DNA from: Listeria monocytogenes ATCC 19117
Lineage (GTDB): Bacteria; Bacillota; Bacilli; Lactobacillales; Listeriaceae
DNA length: 64,000 bases
Assembly: GCF_000307025.1 (NCBI RefSeq)
Contig: NC_018584.1
Coordinates: 1,302,001-1,366,000, forward strand
Direction: 5' to 3'
Within the stretch, counting starts at the first letter, position 1; every line of letters begins with the position of its first letter. Below are positions 41,361 through 51,570 of the stretch, piece after piece. The notes below the pieces were generated by a model that made no database searches, was not told where the DNA came from, and was given only the letters and a program-made list of their open reading frames with translations. The translations under genes were made by a program, and so were the position numbers.

Positions 41361-41390
41361 AGCGTGGGCCAATGCCCACGCTTTCGTTTT
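41361..41390 (+). terminator. Attenuator-like hairpin in the rimP leader
   Basis: Perfect 9-bp GC-rich stem AGCGTGGGC / GCCCACGCT with a 4-nt loop and a T-rich tail. It lies downstream of the candidate operon promoter, so it is inside the leader and could attenuate nusA operon transcription; it may also stop polC transcripts. Confidence 0.65.
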
Positions 41391-41469
41391 GCAAATCTGT
41401 CAAAGAGTCACCTGTGGCAGAAGTAGGGGACGAATTAGCTGGAAAAGCGTATCTCTTAAGGAGGCTGAA

Positions 41470-41937
41470 ATGAGTAAAGTACTAGAACAAGTAGAAGCAA
41501 TTGTTACACCAATCACGGATGAACTTCAACTAGAACTCGTAGATATTGCCTTTGAAAAAGAAGGTCCAAATTGGTTTTTACGAATTTTTATTGACAAAGA
41601 TGGTGGCGTAGATATCGATGAATGCGCAGCCGTGAGCGAAAAAGTTAGTGAAAAAATGGACGAAAATGACCCCATTACACAAAACTACTTTTTAGAAGTA
41701 TCTTCTCCTGGGGCTGAACGTCCACTGAAGAAAGAGCAAGATTTTGAAAATGCGGTAAGTAAATATGTTCACGTTACTTCATATGAACCAATTGATGGCC
41801 GTAAAATGTGGGAAGGAACGCTTGTTAGTTATGACGGGACAACACTCGTTATTACTATCACGGACAAAACACGCAAAATCACTTGTGAAATTCCTAAAGA
41901 CAAAGTAGCCAAAGCAAGACTCGCAATTCAATTTTAA
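41470..41937 (+). CDS. rimP: Ribosome maturation factor RimP
   Basis: Assists 30S subunit assembly. 155 aa in two domains: the N-terminal domain with [34 protein letters not shown] and [12 protein letters not shown], and a C-terminal SH3-like barrel. ATG at 41470 follows AAGGAGGCTGA. First gene of the rimP-nusA-ylxR-ylxQ-infB-ylxP-rbfA operon. Confidence 0.96.
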   Translation: MSKVLEQVEAIVTPITDELQLELVDIAFEKEGPNWFLRIFIDKDGGVDIDECAAVSEKVSEKMDENDPITQNYFLEVSSPGAERPLKKEQDFENAVSKYVHVTSYEPIDGRKMWEGTLVSYDGTTLVITITDKTRKITCEIPKDKVAKARLAIQF

Positions 41938-41966
41938 AAAGCAAAGAATAAGGAGCTGAATAAAAA

Positions 41967-43085
41967 ATGAGCACAGAATTATTAGATGCTCTTCATGTGT
42001 TAGAACATGATAAAGGTATTTCAAGAGAGGTTTTAGTAGAAGCAATTGAAGCTGCTCTTACTTCTGCATATAAAAGAAACTTCAAAGATGCACAAAACGT
42101 ACGTGTAGATTTAAATATGGAAAATGGTTCTATCCGTGTTTTAGCTAGAAAAGAAGCAGTAGAACAAGTATTTGATTCTCGCCTTGAAATCTCTATGGAA
42201 GAAGCACACAAACTGAATCCAGTATACAAACCAGGTGACGTCGTGGAGCTTGAAGTAACACCAAAAGATTTTGGCCGTATCGCAGCTCAAACAGCGAAAC
42301 AAGTTGTAACCCAACGTGTTCGTGAAGCGGAACGTGGCATCATTTACGATGAATTTATCGATCGCGAAGATGATATTATGACTGGTATTGTTGAACGTCA
42401 AGATTCTCGTTTTATCTATGTAAACCTTGGTAAAATCGAAGCAATTTTGTCCCAAAACGAGCAAATGCCAAACGAAACTTATCATGCACATGACCGCATC
42501 AAAGTATATTTAACAAAAGTAGAAAAGACGACAAAAGGGCCGCAAATTTTTGTATCCCGTACACACCCTGGCTTACTGAAACGTCTTTTTGAAATGGAAG
42601 TACCTGAAATCTATGACGGCGTTGTAGAAATCAAGTCTGTTGCACGCGAAGCAGGAGATCGTTCTAAAATCTCTGTTTACACTGCAAATGAAGAAGTAGA
42701 TCCAGTTGGCGCATGTGTAGGACCAAAAGGCGCACGTGTCCAAACGATCGTCAATGAACTTAAAGGCGAAAAAATCGATATCGTTGAATGGTCAGAAGAT
42801 CCTTTCACATTCGTAGCCAATGCACTTAGCCCTTCCAAAGTGTTAGATGTTATTGTGAACGAAGCAGACCAAGCAACAACGGTAATCGTACCAGACTATC
42901 AGTTATCACTAGCAATTGGTAAACGTGGTCAAAATGCCCGTTTAGCAGCAAAACTAACTGGTTGGAAAATTGATATTAAAAGTGAAACAGTTGCAACTGA
43001 ACTAGGCATCTATCCTCGTAATGACGTAGAAGCGCCAGAAGTGGAAGATGCAGAGAGCGAAACTTATACAGAAGATGAAGAGTAA
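41967..43085 (+). CDS. nusA: Transcription factor NusA
   Basis: RNA-polymerase-binding factor acting in pausing, termination and antitermination. 372 aa: N-terminal polymerase-binding domain, S1 domain (about 130-200), KH1 and KH2 (about 230-345, with DPVGACVGPKGARV and LAIGKRGQNARLAAKLTGWKIDI). As in other Firmicutes it lacks the C-terminal acidic repeats of E. coli NusA. Preceded by AAGGAG. Confidence 0.97.
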   Translation: MSTELLDALHVLEHDKGISREVLVEAIEAALTSAYKRNFKDAQNVRVDLNMENGSIRVLARKEAVEQVFDSRLEISMEEAHKLNPVYKPGDVVELEVTPKDFGRIAAQTAKQVVTQRVREAERGIIYDEFIDREDDIMTGIVERQDSRFIYVNLGKIEAILSQNEQMPNETYHAHDRIKVYLTKVEKTTKGPQIFVSRTHPGLLKRLFEMEVPEIYDGVVEIKSVAREAGDRSKISVYTANEEVDPVGACVGPKGARVQTIVNELKGEKIDIVEWSEDPFTFVANALSPSKVLDVIVNEADQATTVIVPDYQLSLAIGKRGQNARLAAKLTGWKIDIKSETVATELGIYPRNDVEAPEVEDAESETYTEDEE

Positions 43086-43099
43086 AAAGGAGAATTATC

Positions 43100-43384
43100 A
43101 TGCGTAATAAAAAAATCCCCCTTCGAAAATGTATTATTACCGGTGAACGCTTGCCAAAAGGCGAACTTCTTCGTATTGCGTATTCGAAAGACGGAGCGCT
43201 TACGATAGATCCTACAGGCAAAGCACCTGGACGCGGTTTCTACATTATTAAAAGTGTAGAAGTATGCGAAAAAGCGAAAAAGAAAAACGCCATTTTTCAT
43301 CAACTAAAAATGCCGGAACAAGAGTCCTTTTATGATGAGTTAATTACTTATGTGAAGTCTCTCGAGGAACCAACGAATGGATAA
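43100..43384 (+). CDS. ylxR: YlxR family RNA-binding protein (RnpM)
   Basis: 94-aa basic protein. Visible: RKCIITGERLPKGELLRI and the GKAPGRGFYI motif of the YlxR fold. Reported in B. subtilis as RnpM, a modulator of RNase P. It ends 8 nt inside the next frame, so ylxQ translation is coupled. Confidence 0.92.
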   Translation: MRNKKIPLRKCIITGERLPKGELLRIAYSKDGALTIDPTGKAPGRGFYIIKSVEVCEKAKKKNAIFHQLKMPEQESFYDELITYVKSLEEPTNG

Positions 43385-43676
43385 AAAAGCACTTTCCTTA
43401 TTAGGCCTCGCTAACCGAGCACGTAAAATTACCACTGGTGAAGAATTAGTACTAAAAGCAGTTAGAAATGGGAAAGCAAAAATGGTTCTCATTTCAGAAG
43501 ATATATCCGAAAAAACCGAGAAAACAATCCGCAACAAGTGTGAATACTACAATGTTGTCGTGAAAAAAGCCGGTACCCGGGAAATGATAGGGGGTGCAAT
43601 CGGCAAAGACACACGTGCAATAGTTGCCATACTTGATAAAGGATTTGCTGTTAAATTAGCAGAATTACTCGGTTGA
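43377..43676 (+). CDS. ylxQ: L7Ae-family protein YlxQ
   Basis: 99-aa ribosomal L7Ae/L30e-fold protein ([39 protein letters not shown]), expected to bind kink-turn RNA. Overlaps ylxR by 8 nt. Exact RNA target unknown. Confidence 0.92.
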   Translation: MDKKALSLLGLANRARKITTGEELVLKAVRNGKAKMVLISEDISEKTEKTIRNKCEYYNVVVKKAGTREMIGGAIGKDTRAIVAILDKGFAVKLAELLG

Positions 43677-43698
43677 ATCTTATACGGAGGTGTACGAC

Positions 43699-46047
43699 AT
43701 GAGTAAAGTTCGTGTATATGAATACGCAAAAGAACATCAAGTATCAAGCAAAAAAGTCATTGAAGCATTAAAAGACTTAGGTATTGAAGTGGCAAATCAC
43801 ATGTCCACGATTAATGAAAATGCATTAAGACAATTAGATAATGCCATTGATGGCACAAATAAAAAAGCCGAAGCACCAAAGAAAGAAACTACTAGCAACG
43901 AAAATGGAAATAGTAAGGGGCCAAACAAACCAAATATGACAAATAGTAATGAAAAATCGAATAAACCAAATAACCCAGCAGGGCAAGCTAATAAACCAGC
44001 AACTGCAAACAAAAGCCAAGGTGCAAAACCAGCGACAAACAAACCAGCAAACACAAGTAAACAAACACAATCAAGTGGTAACCAACAACAAGCTGGCGGA
44101 CAAAAACGCAACAACAATAACAACAGCAATCGCCCAGGCGGCGGCAATCCAAACCGTCCAGGCGGTAACAATCGCCCGAATCGTGGCGGCAATTTTAATA
44201 ATAAAGGTCGTAACACGAAGAAGAAAGGGAAGCTAAACCACAGTACAGTACCGCCAACTCCGCCAAAACCAAAAGAACTTCCTGAAAAAATTGTGTTCAG
44301 CGAATCTCTAACAGTAGCGGAATTAGCGAAAAAATTATACAGAGAACCATCTGAACTAATCAAAAAACTATTTATGCTTGGTGTTGTTGCAACGATTAAC
44401 CAATCATTAGATAAAGATGCAATCGAACTAATTTGTGATGACTACGGTGTGCAAGTAGAAGAAGAAATTAAAGTCGATGTAACAGATTTAGATGTGTACT
44501 TTGAAAATGAACTAAATGAAGCGGTTGACGAGTCTAAACTTGTTGAACGCCCACCAGTTGTTACTATTATGGGACACGTTGACCATGGTAAAACAACATT
44601 ACTAGATTCCCTTCGTAATACAAAAGTTACTTTAGGAGAAGCTGGTGGTATCACCCAACATATCGGTGCTTACCAACTTGAAATCCATGACAAAAAAATC
44701 ACTTTCCTTGATACACCGGGACATGCTGCCTTTACTGCAATGCGTGCTCGTGGTGCGCAAATCACGGATATTACGATTTTAGTTGTAGCAGCAGATGATG
44801 GTGTTATGCCACAAACAATTGAAGCAATCAACCACGCAAAAGCTGCGGGAATGCCAATTATTGTTGCTGTCAACAAAATTGATAAACCACAAGCAAACCC
44901 TGACCGCGTAATGCAAGAACTAACAGAATATGAATTAGTTCCTGAAGCATGGGGTGGCGATACAATTTTCGCGCCAATCTCAGCTAAATTCGGTGAAGGT
45001 CTTGAAAACTTGTTAGATATGATTTTACTTGTTTCTGAAGTAGAAGAATTAAAAGCAAACCCTGACCGTCGTGCTATCGGTTCTGTCATCGAAGCAGAAC
45101 TTGATAAAGGCCGTGGTCCAGTCGCGACTTTACTAGTACAAGACGGAACACTTAATATCGGAGATCCAATTGTTGTTGGTAACACGTTTGGTCGTGTTCG
45201 TGCAATGGTCAATGATTTAGGCCGTCGCGTGAAAAAAGTTGGTCCAAGTACACCAGTTGAAATCACTGGATTAAATGATGTGCCGCAAGCTGGCGATCGC
45301 TTTGTTGTTTTTGAAGATGAAAAAACAGCAAGAAACATCGGTGAAACTCGTGCAAGCCGTGCGTTAGTAGCGCAACGTTCTGCAACCAACCGCGTAAGTT
45401 TAGACAACTTATTTGAACATATGAAAGCTGGCGAAATGAAAGAAGTTAACGTTATTATTAAAGCAGACGTTCAAGGTTCTGTAGAGGCTCTTGCTGCATC
45501 TCTTCGCAAAATTGATGTAGAGGGTGTTAACGTTAAAATTATTCATACTGCTGTTGGTGCTATCAATGAATCAGATATCACACTTGCTGCAGCTTCTAAT
45601 GCAATTGTTATTGGATTTAATGTTCGTCCAACCGCTCAAGCTCGTGAAGCAGCAGAAAACGAAAGTGTAGACATTCGTTTACACCGTGTTATCTATAAAG
45701 CCATTGATGAAATTGAAGCAGCGATGAAAGGGATGCTTGATCCAGAATTCCAAGAAAAAATTATTGGTCAAGCGCAAGTTCGTCAAACAATCAATGTTTC
45801 CAAAGTGGGTACAATTGCCGGCTGTTACGTAACAGATGGTAAAATTACTCGTGATAGTGGCGTTCGTATTATCCGTGACGGAATTGTTGTCTTTGAAGGC
45901 GAAATTGCTACACTTAAACGCTTTAAAGATGATGCGAAAGAAGTTGCAAAAGGATACGAATGTGGTATCACAGTACAAAACTTCAACGATATCAAAGAAG
46001 ATGATGTCATTGAAGCGTACGTTATGGAAGAAATTGAAAGAAAATGA
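43699..46047 (+). CDS. infB: Translation initiation factor IF-2
   Basis: GTPase that brings fMet-tRNA to the 30S subunit. 782 aa: an N-terminal IF2_N domain, a long low-complexity Asn/Pro/Gly/Gln-rich linker (about 55-195), a second IF2_N-type domain, the G domain ([17 protein letters not shown]), then domains II-IV. ATG at 43699 was chosen because CGGAGG lies 8 nt upstream; a GTG at 43690 overlaps the site. Its stop overlaps the ylxP start (ATGA). Confidence 0.97.
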   Translation: MSKVRVYEYAKEHQVSSKKVIEALKDLGIEVANHMSTINENALRQLDNAIDGTNKKAEAPKKETTSNENGNSKGPNKPNMTNSNEKSNKPNNPAGQANKPATANKSQGAKPATNKPANTSKQTQSSGNQQQAGGQKRNNNNNSNRPGGGNPNRPGGNNRPNRGGNFNNKGRNTKKKGKLNHSTVPPTPPKPKELPEKIVFSESLTVAELAKKLYREPSELIKKLFMLGVVATINQSLDKDAIELICDDYGVQVEEEIKVDVTDLDVYFENELNEAVDESKLVERPPVVTIMGHVDHGKTTLLDSLRNTKVTLGEAGGITQHIGAYQLEIHDKKITFLDTPGHAAFTAMRARGAQITDITILVVAADDGVMPQTIEAINHAKAAGMPIIVAVNKIDKPQANPDRVMQELTEYELVPEAWGGDTIFAPISAKFGEGLENLLDMILLVSEVEELKANPDRRAIGSVIEAELDKGRGPVATLLVQDGTLNIGDPIVVGNTFGRVRAMVNDLGRRVKKVGPSTPVEITGLNDVPQAGDRFVVFEDEKTARNIGETRASRALVAQRSATNRVSLDNLFEHMKAGEMKEVNVIIKADVQGSVEALAASLRKIDVEGVNVKIIHTAVGAINESDITLAAASNAIVIGFNVRPTAQAREAAENESVDIRLHRVIYKAIDEIEAAMKGMLDPEFQEKIIGQAQVRQTINVSKVGTIAGCYVTDGKITRDSGVRIIRDGIVVFEGEIATLKRFKDDAKEVAKGYECGITVQNFNDIKEDDVIEAYVMEEIERK

Positions 46048-46322
46048 TTCAATCAGTCGTTAGTGAATTTTTCATGCAGGAACCGCAAAACCTCAAAGAA
46101 AAACGAGCTATCCTGAAACGAATAGTAACGAGAGCAAAACAAAAATTCAATATCTCCATTGCTGAAACGGATTATCAGGATTTATGGCAGCGAGCGGAAA
46201 TTAGCTTTGCTATCGTATCTTCCTCGCACATCCAAGCAGAAAAAGAAGCCAGAGAAGTACTTGCTTTTCTTGATTCTTTTCCTGAGTGGGAACGCGCCGA
46301 GACAGTTATGGAGAAGTTATAA
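46044..46322 (+). CDS. ylxP: DUF503 protein YlxP
   Basis: 92-aa protein of the DUF503 family ([22 protein letters not shown]-type N-terminus; ELSFAIVSS-like strand seen as [11 protein letters not shown]). A role in late 30S assembly has been suggested for relatives. Starts inside the infB stop (ATGA overlap). Confidence 0.9.
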   Translation: MIQSVVSEFFMQEPQNLKEKRAILKRIVTRAKQKFNISIAETDYQDLWQRAEISFAIVSSSHIQAEKEAREVLAFLDSFPEWERAETVMEKL

Positions 46323-46338
46323 AAAGAGGTGAATACAC

Positions 46339-46683
46339 TTGAACGTTCGAGCAAATCGTGTCAGTGAGCAAATGAAAAAAGAATTGGGCGATATTTTAAA
46401 TCGTAAAATTAAAGACCCGCGCTTAGGTTTTGTTACTGTAACAGGAGTTGATGTTACTGGTGATTTACAAGAAGCTAAGGTGTTCATTTCCATTCTTGGT
46501 ACAGATAAGGAAAAAGAAAATACGTTACTCGCACTTGCGAAAGCGCATGGCTTTATCCGCTCTGAAATCGGTCGCCGTATTCGACTTCGTAAAGTTCCAG
46601 AAATGTCTTTTGAAATAGATAATTCCATCGCTTACGGAAATCGAATCGATGAATTGCTTCGCGACTTAAATAACGATCAATAA
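46339..46683 (+). CDS. rbfA: Ribosome-binding factor A
   Basis: 30S maturation factor with a KH-like fold. 114 aa. Visible: [36 protein letters not shown] and a late [16 protein letters not shown] start at 46339 with AGAGGTG upstream. Last gene before a terminator. Confidence 0.96.
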
Positions 46684-46687
46684 TAAA

Positions 46688-46761
46688 TAAAAGTTTAAGG
46701 CAGTCCCTTTATCTTCTCATTCAAACGGGATATAAGTGGGAATTGTCTTAAACTTTTTTTC
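46688..46761 (+). terminator. Terminator after rbfA
   Basis: Long imperfect stem pairing AAAAGTTTAAGGCA with TGTCTTAAACTTTT, then a T-run. Confidence 0.75.
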
Positions 46762-46778
46762 TTAAAAGGAGGAGCTTG

Positions 46779-47693
46779 ATGAACGGCATTATCCCACTGT
46801 GGAAAGAACGCGGGATGACAAGTCATGATTGCGTTTTTAAATTAAGAAAGATTTTACATACGAAAAAAGTTGGACACACTGGCACGCTGGATCCAGAAGT
46901 AGAGGGTGTACTTCCAATTTGTATCGGCCGTGCGACGAAACTAGCAGAATACGTAACAGATGAAGGAAAAGTCTACGTAGCAGAAATAACTTTAGGCAAA
47001 TCGACTACAACGGAAGATGCGACTGGTGAAACGGTTATGACCAAGGAATTAGCAGACATTTCCGCTGATGAACTTCAAGCCGCGCTCACTAAATTGACTG
47101 GAAAAATTACTCAAATTCCCCCTATGTTTTCTGCTGTAAAAGTCAATGGCAAGAAATTGTATGAATATGCAAGAGCTGGTATAGAGGTGGAACGCCCATC
47201 CAGGCAAGTGGATATTTATTCGTTAACTCGCTTAGATGGCGAGGCTACGCTAAATGAAGCGAATCCGACTTTTCAGTTAGAAATATCTTGTGGAAAAGGT
47301 ACTTATATTCGCACACTTGCAGTTATGATTGGTGAATTATTAGGATATCCAGCGCACATGTCCAAACTAGAACGGACTCGTAGCGGCTTTTTCAAAAAAG
47401 AAGATTGCTTAACACTGGCAGAAATTGACGAAATGATGCAAGCGAGTGATAGCAGCTTTTTATATCCACTTGAAAAAGGCATTGAATCCATGGCCAAATT
47501 AGTGATTGATGAAGAAATCCATGCGAAAGTTTTAAATGGCGGCCTTTTACCAAAATCATTATTTATAGAGGTGGAGAATGAGCCTCGTGCCGCACTTATC
47601 TTCAAAGATAAATTAACAGCAATTTACAAACCTCATCCAGAGAAAAATGAACTTTGGAAACCAGAAAAAGTCATCGAGTTACATCAAGCATAG
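46779..47693 (+). CDS. truB: tRNA pseudouridine-55 synthase
   Basis: Makes pseudouridine 55 in the T-loop of tRNAs. 304 aa. Catalytic Asp38 in VGHTGTLDPEVEGVLPI; also KVNGKKLYEYAR and CGKGTYIRTLA, with a C-terminal PUA-like domain. ATG at 46779 follows AAAAGGAGG; the TTG directly before it is less likely. Confidence 0.97.
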   Translation: MNGIIPLWKERGMTSHDCVFKLRKILHTKKVGHTGTLDPEVEGVLPICIGRATKLAEYVTDEGKVYVAEITLGKSTTTEDATGETVMTKELADISADELQAALTKLTGKITQIPPMFSAVKVNGKKLYEYARAGIEVERPSRQVDIYSLTRLDGEATLNEANPTFQLEISCGKGTYIRTLAVMIGELLGYPAHMSKLERTRSGFFKKEDCLTLAEIDEMMQASDSSFLYPLEKGIESMAKLVIDEEIHAKVLNGGLLPKSLFIEVENEPRAALIFKDKLTAIYKPHPEKNELWKPEKVIELHQA

Positions 47694-47762
47694 TTATTGC
47701 GACTATAGCTTTCTTATATTATGATATGAGAGGAATTCGAATTTAGAGGAGAAGTGGCAAAA

Positions 47763-48707
47763 ATGAAGACGATTTACTTACATCATCCGATTACAACGGA
47801 CGAGTGGACTGACATAAACAAAGTAATGGCACTTGGCTTTTTCGATGGCGTGCATTTAGGTCATCAAGCTGTCATTAAAAAAGCGAAACAAATTGCTGAA
47901 AAAAAAGGCCTTCAAACAGCAGTATTAACTTTTGATCCGCACCCATCCGTTGTTTTAAGTAATATCCGCAAACAAGTGAAATACCTCACACCACTTGAAG
48001 ATAAAGCGGAAAAAATGGCTGAACTTGGCGTAGATATTATGTATGTAGTTCGCTTTACAACACAGTTTTCCGAGCTATCTCCGCAAGCCTTTGTGGATAA
48101 TTATTTAGTCGCTTTGCATGTACAGCATGTGGTAGCTGGTTTCGACTATTCTTACGGTAAAAAAGGCGAAGGGAAAATGACTGATTTGGCTAAATATGCT
48201 GATGGTCGTTTTGAAGTTACGATTGTTGATAAACAAACTGCTGCAAGTGATAAAATTAGCTCAACAAATATCAGACGTGCGATTATAGAAGGCGAGTTAG
48301 AAGAAGCAAATCAACTACTAGGCTATCCATATACAACAAAAGGAACCGTCATTCACGGAGATAAACGAGGTAGAACAATTGGTTTTCCAACAGCGAATAT
48401 CCGTGTAAATGAAGATTACTTGATTCCGAAACTTGGTGTCTATGCAGTAAAATTTCGCGTGAACGGGGAAACTCATTTGGGGATGGCTAGCATTGGCTAC
48501 AATATCACGTTTAAAGACGATCAAGCGCTGTCCATTGAAGTATATATTCTAGATTTTCACCGCGAAATTTACGGCGAAGAAGCAGAAATTGAATGGTATC
48601 AATTTTTCCGACCAGAACTTAAATTTAATGGGGTAGAAGGTTTGATTGCTCAGTTAGAAAAAGACGAACAAGATACAAGAGCATTTTTTGCTAATTTAGA
48701 GGATTAA
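47763..48707 (+). CDS. ribCF: Bifunctional riboflavin kinase/FAD synthetase
   Basis: Converts riboflavin to FMN and FAD. 314 aa: N-terminal nucleotidyltransferase domain (ALGFFDGVHLGHQ, TFDPHPS), with SSTNIRRAI, then a C-terminal flavokinase domain (GDKRGRTIGFPTAN). ATG at 47763 follows AGAGGAG at about 10 nt; a GTG at 47754 is too close to the site. The gene is usually called ribC or ribF. Confidence 0.95.
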   Translation: MKTIYLHHPITTDEWTDINKVMALGFFDGVHLGHQAVIKKAKQIAEKKGLQTAVLTFDPHPSVVLSNIRKQVKYLTPLEDKAEKMAELGVDIMYVVRFTTQFSELSPQAFVDNYLVALHVQHVVAGFDYSYGKKGEGKMTDLAKYADGRFEVTIVDKQTAASDKISSTNIRRAIIEGELEEANQLLGYPYTTKGTVIHGDKRGRTIGFPTANIRVNEDYLIPKLGVYAVKFRVNGETHLGMASIGYNITFKDDQALSIEVYILDFHREIYGEEAEIEWYQFFRPELKFNGVEGLIAQLEKDEQDTRAFFANLED

Positions 48708-48769
48708 ACGACTATTTCTGCTTGCTTTTAGAGCCTAAATAGTGTATCTTTAAATCTGTACGAACAGAA

Positions 48770-48816
48770 CCATTACTTGGCTTTTGCGACTCACCGACGC
48801 TTGGCTCAGTAATTGG
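48770..48816 (+). promoter_or_regulatory. Possible S15-responsive leader structure
   Basis: A stem CCATTACT (48770-48777) / AGTAATTGG (48808-48816) closes a smaller GCG...CGC hairpin a short way before the rpsO ribosome-binding site. S15 represses its own mRNA in several bacteria through such leaders; here this is inference only. Confidence 0.35.
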
Positions 48817-48843
48817 GGATATTTTAGAAGGAGGTGGAAAGAA

Positions 48844-49113
48844 ATGGCTTTAACTCAAGAACGCAAAAATGAAATTATTGCAGAGTACCGTGTCCATGAT
48901 ACAGATACTGGTTCACCAGAAGTACAAATCGCTGTATTAACTGCTGAAATCAATAGCTTAAATGAACACGTTCGCGTACACAAAAAAGATCATCACTCTT
49001 ACCGTGGATTAATGAAAATGGTAGGTCACCGTCGTAACCTATTAACTTACCTACGTAAAAAAGATGTTCAACGTTACCGCGAACTTATCAAACGTTTAGG
49101 TTTACGTCGATAA
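48844..49113 (+). CDS. rpsO: 30S ribosomal protein S15
   Basis: 89-aa primary 16S rRNA-binding protein. Visible: [37 protein letters not shown], and the basic C-terminus. ATG at 48844 follows AGAAGGAGG. The rpsO-pnpA order is conserved from Proteobacteria to Firmicutes. Confidence 0.98.
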   Translation: MALTQERKNEIIAEYRVHDTDTGSPEVQIAVLTAEINSLNEHVRVHKKDHHSYRGLMKMVGHRRNLLTYLRKKDVQRYRELIKRLGLRR

Positions 49114-49123
49114 AAACCAGACG

Positions 49124-49156
49124 AAAGCGGGATACCAAAAGTTCCCGCTTTTTTTT
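49124..49156 (+). terminator. Terminator after rpsO
   Basis: 9-bp stem AAAGCGGGA / TCCCGCTTT and T-run. Confidence 0.8.
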
Positions 49157-49181
49157 GAGTATTAACTATACTAAATTTTGG

Positions 49182-49337
49182 AAAACACGCCGAAGAAATG
49201 AAACTTTATCGCATGAATCCAAAAACGTGCTTCAAAAATCGCTATTTTTAGCAGGTTTTTGGATTCATGTGTGCTTTAGAAAATCTAAAGTGTGCGTGAA
49301 CATTCTTATGCATGGTAAAGTTTCTGGTTCGTGTTTT
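49182..49337 (+). ncRNA. Structured pnpA leader RNA (three-way junction)
   Basis: A closing stem AAAACACG (49182-49189) / CGTGTTTT (49330-49337) and GAAACTTTA (49200-49208) / TAAAGTTTC (49316-49324) encloses a very long hairpin with a perfect 15-bp base (49212-49226 with 49255-49269) and further pairing in its loop, plus a small hairpin CTTTAG/CTAAAG (49274-49290). It fills most of the rpsO-pnpA gap and ends just before the pnpA ribosome-binding site. Likely a target for RNase III and PNPase autoregulation, as in E. coli pnp, or a separate small RNA. Confidence 0.6.
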
Positions 49338-49360
49338 TCCTAATCAAAGGAGATTAAAAT

Positions 49361-51532
49361 ATGTCTGAAAAACAAGTATTTTCAACAGAATGGGCAGGTA
49401 AGACATTATCTGTCGAAGTAGGTCAATTAGCAAAACAAGCAAGTGGAGCAGCCTTAATTCGTTACGGCGATACGGTCGTTTTAACAGCGGCAGTAGGTTC
49501 TAAAAAACCACGTCCAGGCGACTTTTTCCCACTAACAGTTAACTATGAAGAAAAAATGTACTCCGTTGGTAAAGTTCCCGGTGGATTTTTAAAACGTGAA
49601 GGACGTCCTAGTGACCGTGCGACATTAACAGCGCGTCTAATTGACCGTCCAATCCGTCCATTATTTGCAGAAGGTTTCCGTAATGAAGTTCAAATTACAT
49701 CTACTGTTTTCAGTGTGGATCAAGATTGTTCTCCAGAAATGGCAGCAATGCTTGGCTCTTCTGTTGCATTAGTTATTTCCGATATTCCATTTGAAGGACC
49801 GATCGCTGGTGTGGATGTGGGTCGTATCGATGGAAAATACGTTATCAACCCAACTATCGAACAAGCAGAAAAAAGTGATATTAGCTTAACCGTTGCAGGA
49901 ACTTATGATGCAATCAACATGGTAGAAGCTGGAGCGAAAGAAGTTTCAGAAGAAGCAATGCTTGAAGCAATCATGTTCGGTCACGAAGAAATTAAACGTC
50001 TTTGTGAATTCCAACAACAAATTATCGCTGCAGTTGGTAAAGAAAAACGCGAAATTGAACTTTTCGTAAGCGATCCTGAACTTGAAGCAGAAGTAAAAGC
50101 AGCAAGTGAAGGTAAAATGAAAGCAGCTATCAAAACAGAAGAGAAAAAAGCACGTGAAGCTGCTATTGAAGAAGTAAAAGAAGAAATTTTAGAAAGCTAT
50201 AAAGCAAAAGAATTAGAAAACGAAGCAGAAATTCTTGGCGAAGTAGCTCATATTCTTGAAATGATCGAAAAAGACGAAATGCGTCGTTTAATTTCTCAAG
50301 ATAAAATCCGTCCAGATGGTCGTAAAGTAAACGAAATTCGTCCACTTTCTTCTGAAGTTGGTATGCTTCCTCGTGTCCATGGTTCAGGTTTATTCACTCG
50401 TGGTCAAACACAAGCTCTAAGTGTATGTACACTGGCACCGCTTCGTGAACACCAAATCATTGATGGTTTAGGGACAGAAGAGTACAAACGCTTTATGCAT
50501 CATTATAACTTCCCGCAATTTAGTGTTGGGGAAACAGGTCCTCGTCGTGCTCCAGGTCGTCGTGAAATCGGTCACGGTGCATTAGGTGAACGTGCGTTAC
50601 AATATGTTATTCCTTCCGAAGAGGAATTCCCGTACACAATCCGTTTAGTATCTGAAGTTCTTGAATCTAATGGCTCTAGTTCGCAAGCAAGTATTTGTGG
50701 TTCTACACTTGCAATGCTTGATGCTGGTGTTCCAATTAAAGCGCCAGTTGCAGGTATCGCAATGGGTCTTGTCAAACTTGGCGATGATTACACCATTCTT
50801 TCTGATATCCAAGGTATGGAAGATCACTTTGGCGATATGGACTTTAAAGTTGCTGGAACAAAAGATGGTATCACAGCACTTCAAATGGACATCAAGATTG
50901 ATGGCTTAAGCCGCCAAATTTTGGACGAAGCATTAACACAAGCAAAAGAAGGGCGCCTACACATTCTAGAACACTTGACTAGCACAATTAGCGCACCACG
51001 TGAAGAACTTTCTGCTTATGCTCCAAAAATCATTACACTTAACATCAAACCTGAGAAAATCAAAGATGTTATTGGACCTGGTGGAAAACAAATCAATGCA
51101 ATTATTGATGAAACTGGCGTAAAAATTGATATCGAACAAGATGGTACAGTGTACATTGCTTCTCAAGATCAAGCAATGAACCGTAAAGCAATTGCTATCA
51201 TCGAAGACATCGTTCGTGAAGTGGAAGTGGGAGAAGTTTATACTGGTAAAGTTCGTCGTATCGAAAAATTTGGCGCATTTGTTGAATTATTCAAAGGTAC
51301 AGATGGCTTAGTTCACATTTCTGAATTAGCACATGAACGTGTTGGTAAAGTAGAAGATATCCTAAAACTAGGTGATGAAGTTACTGTTAAAGTTATCGAA
51401 GTAGACCAACAAGGTCGCGTTAACTTATCACGTAAAGCTTTGCTTGAGAAAAAAGAACAACCAGAAGGCGATAAAAAACCACAAGCAGAGAAAAAATTCT
51501 ATCCTAAAACGAAAAAACCAGAATCTAAATAA
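49361..51532 (+). CDS. pnpA: Polynucleotide phosphorylase
   Basis: 3'-5' phosphorolytic exoribonuclease of mRNA decay. 723 aa: RNase PH domain 1 (about 12-145), an all-helical linker, RNase PH domain 2 (about 315-540, with the [17 protein letters not shown] segment), KH domain ([16 protein letters not shown]) and S1 domain ([15 protein letters not shown]). ATG follows AAAGGAG. The upstream leader is highly structured. Confidence 0.97.
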   Translation: MSEKQVFSTEWAGKTLSVEVGQLAKQASGAALIRYGDTVVLTAAVGSKKPRPGDFFPLTVNYEEKMYSVGKVPGGFLKREGRPSDRATLTARLIDRPIRPLFAEGFRNEVQITSTVFSVDQDCSPEMAAMLGSSVALVISDIPFEGPIAGVDVGRIDGKYVINPTIEQAEKSDISLTVAGTYDAINMVEAGAKEVSEEAMLEAIMFGHEEIKRLCEFQQQIIAAVGKEKREIELFVSDPELEAEVKAASEGKMKAAIKTEEKKAREAAIEEVKEEILESYKAKELENEAEILGEVAHILEMIEKDEMRRLISQDKIRPDGRKVNEIRPLSSEVGMLPRVHGSGLFTRGQTQALSVCTLAPLREHQIIDGLGTEEYKRFMHHYNFPQFSVGETGPRRAPGRREIGHGALGERALQYVIPSEEEFPYTIRLVSEVLESNGSSSQASICGSTLAMLDAGVPIKAPVAGIAMGLVKLGDDYTILSDIQGMEDHFGDMDFKVAGTKDGITALQMDIKIDGLSRQILDEALTQAKEGRLHILEHLTSTISAPREELSAYAPKIITLNIKPEKIKDVIGPGGKQINAIIDETGVKIDIEQDGTVYIASQDQAMNRKAIAIIEDIVREVEVGEVYTGKVRRIEKFGAFVELFKGTDGLVHISELAHERVGKVEDILKLGDEVTVKVIEVDQQGRVNLSRKALLEKKEQPEGDKKPQAEKKFYPKTKKPESK

Positions 51533-51535
51533 TAC

Positions 51536-51569
51536 AAAAAGCAAGTAGCCTGAGCTACTTGCTTTTTTT
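51536..51569. terminator. Bidirectional terminator between pnpA and rsgA
   Basis: Perfect stem AGCAAGTAGC / GCTACTTGCT, flanked by A-run and T-run so it works on both strands. Confidence 0.85.
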
Positions 51570-51570
51570 A

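Noticed and set aside
43797-44363. Minus-strand ORF of 188 aa opposite infB
   Set aside because: Low-complexity shadow of the Asn/Pro/Gly-rich linker; no ribosome-binding site or family features.
44670-45407. Minus-strand ORF of 245 aa opposite infB
   Set aside because: Antisense to the conserved G domain of IF-2; composition typical of a shadow frame.
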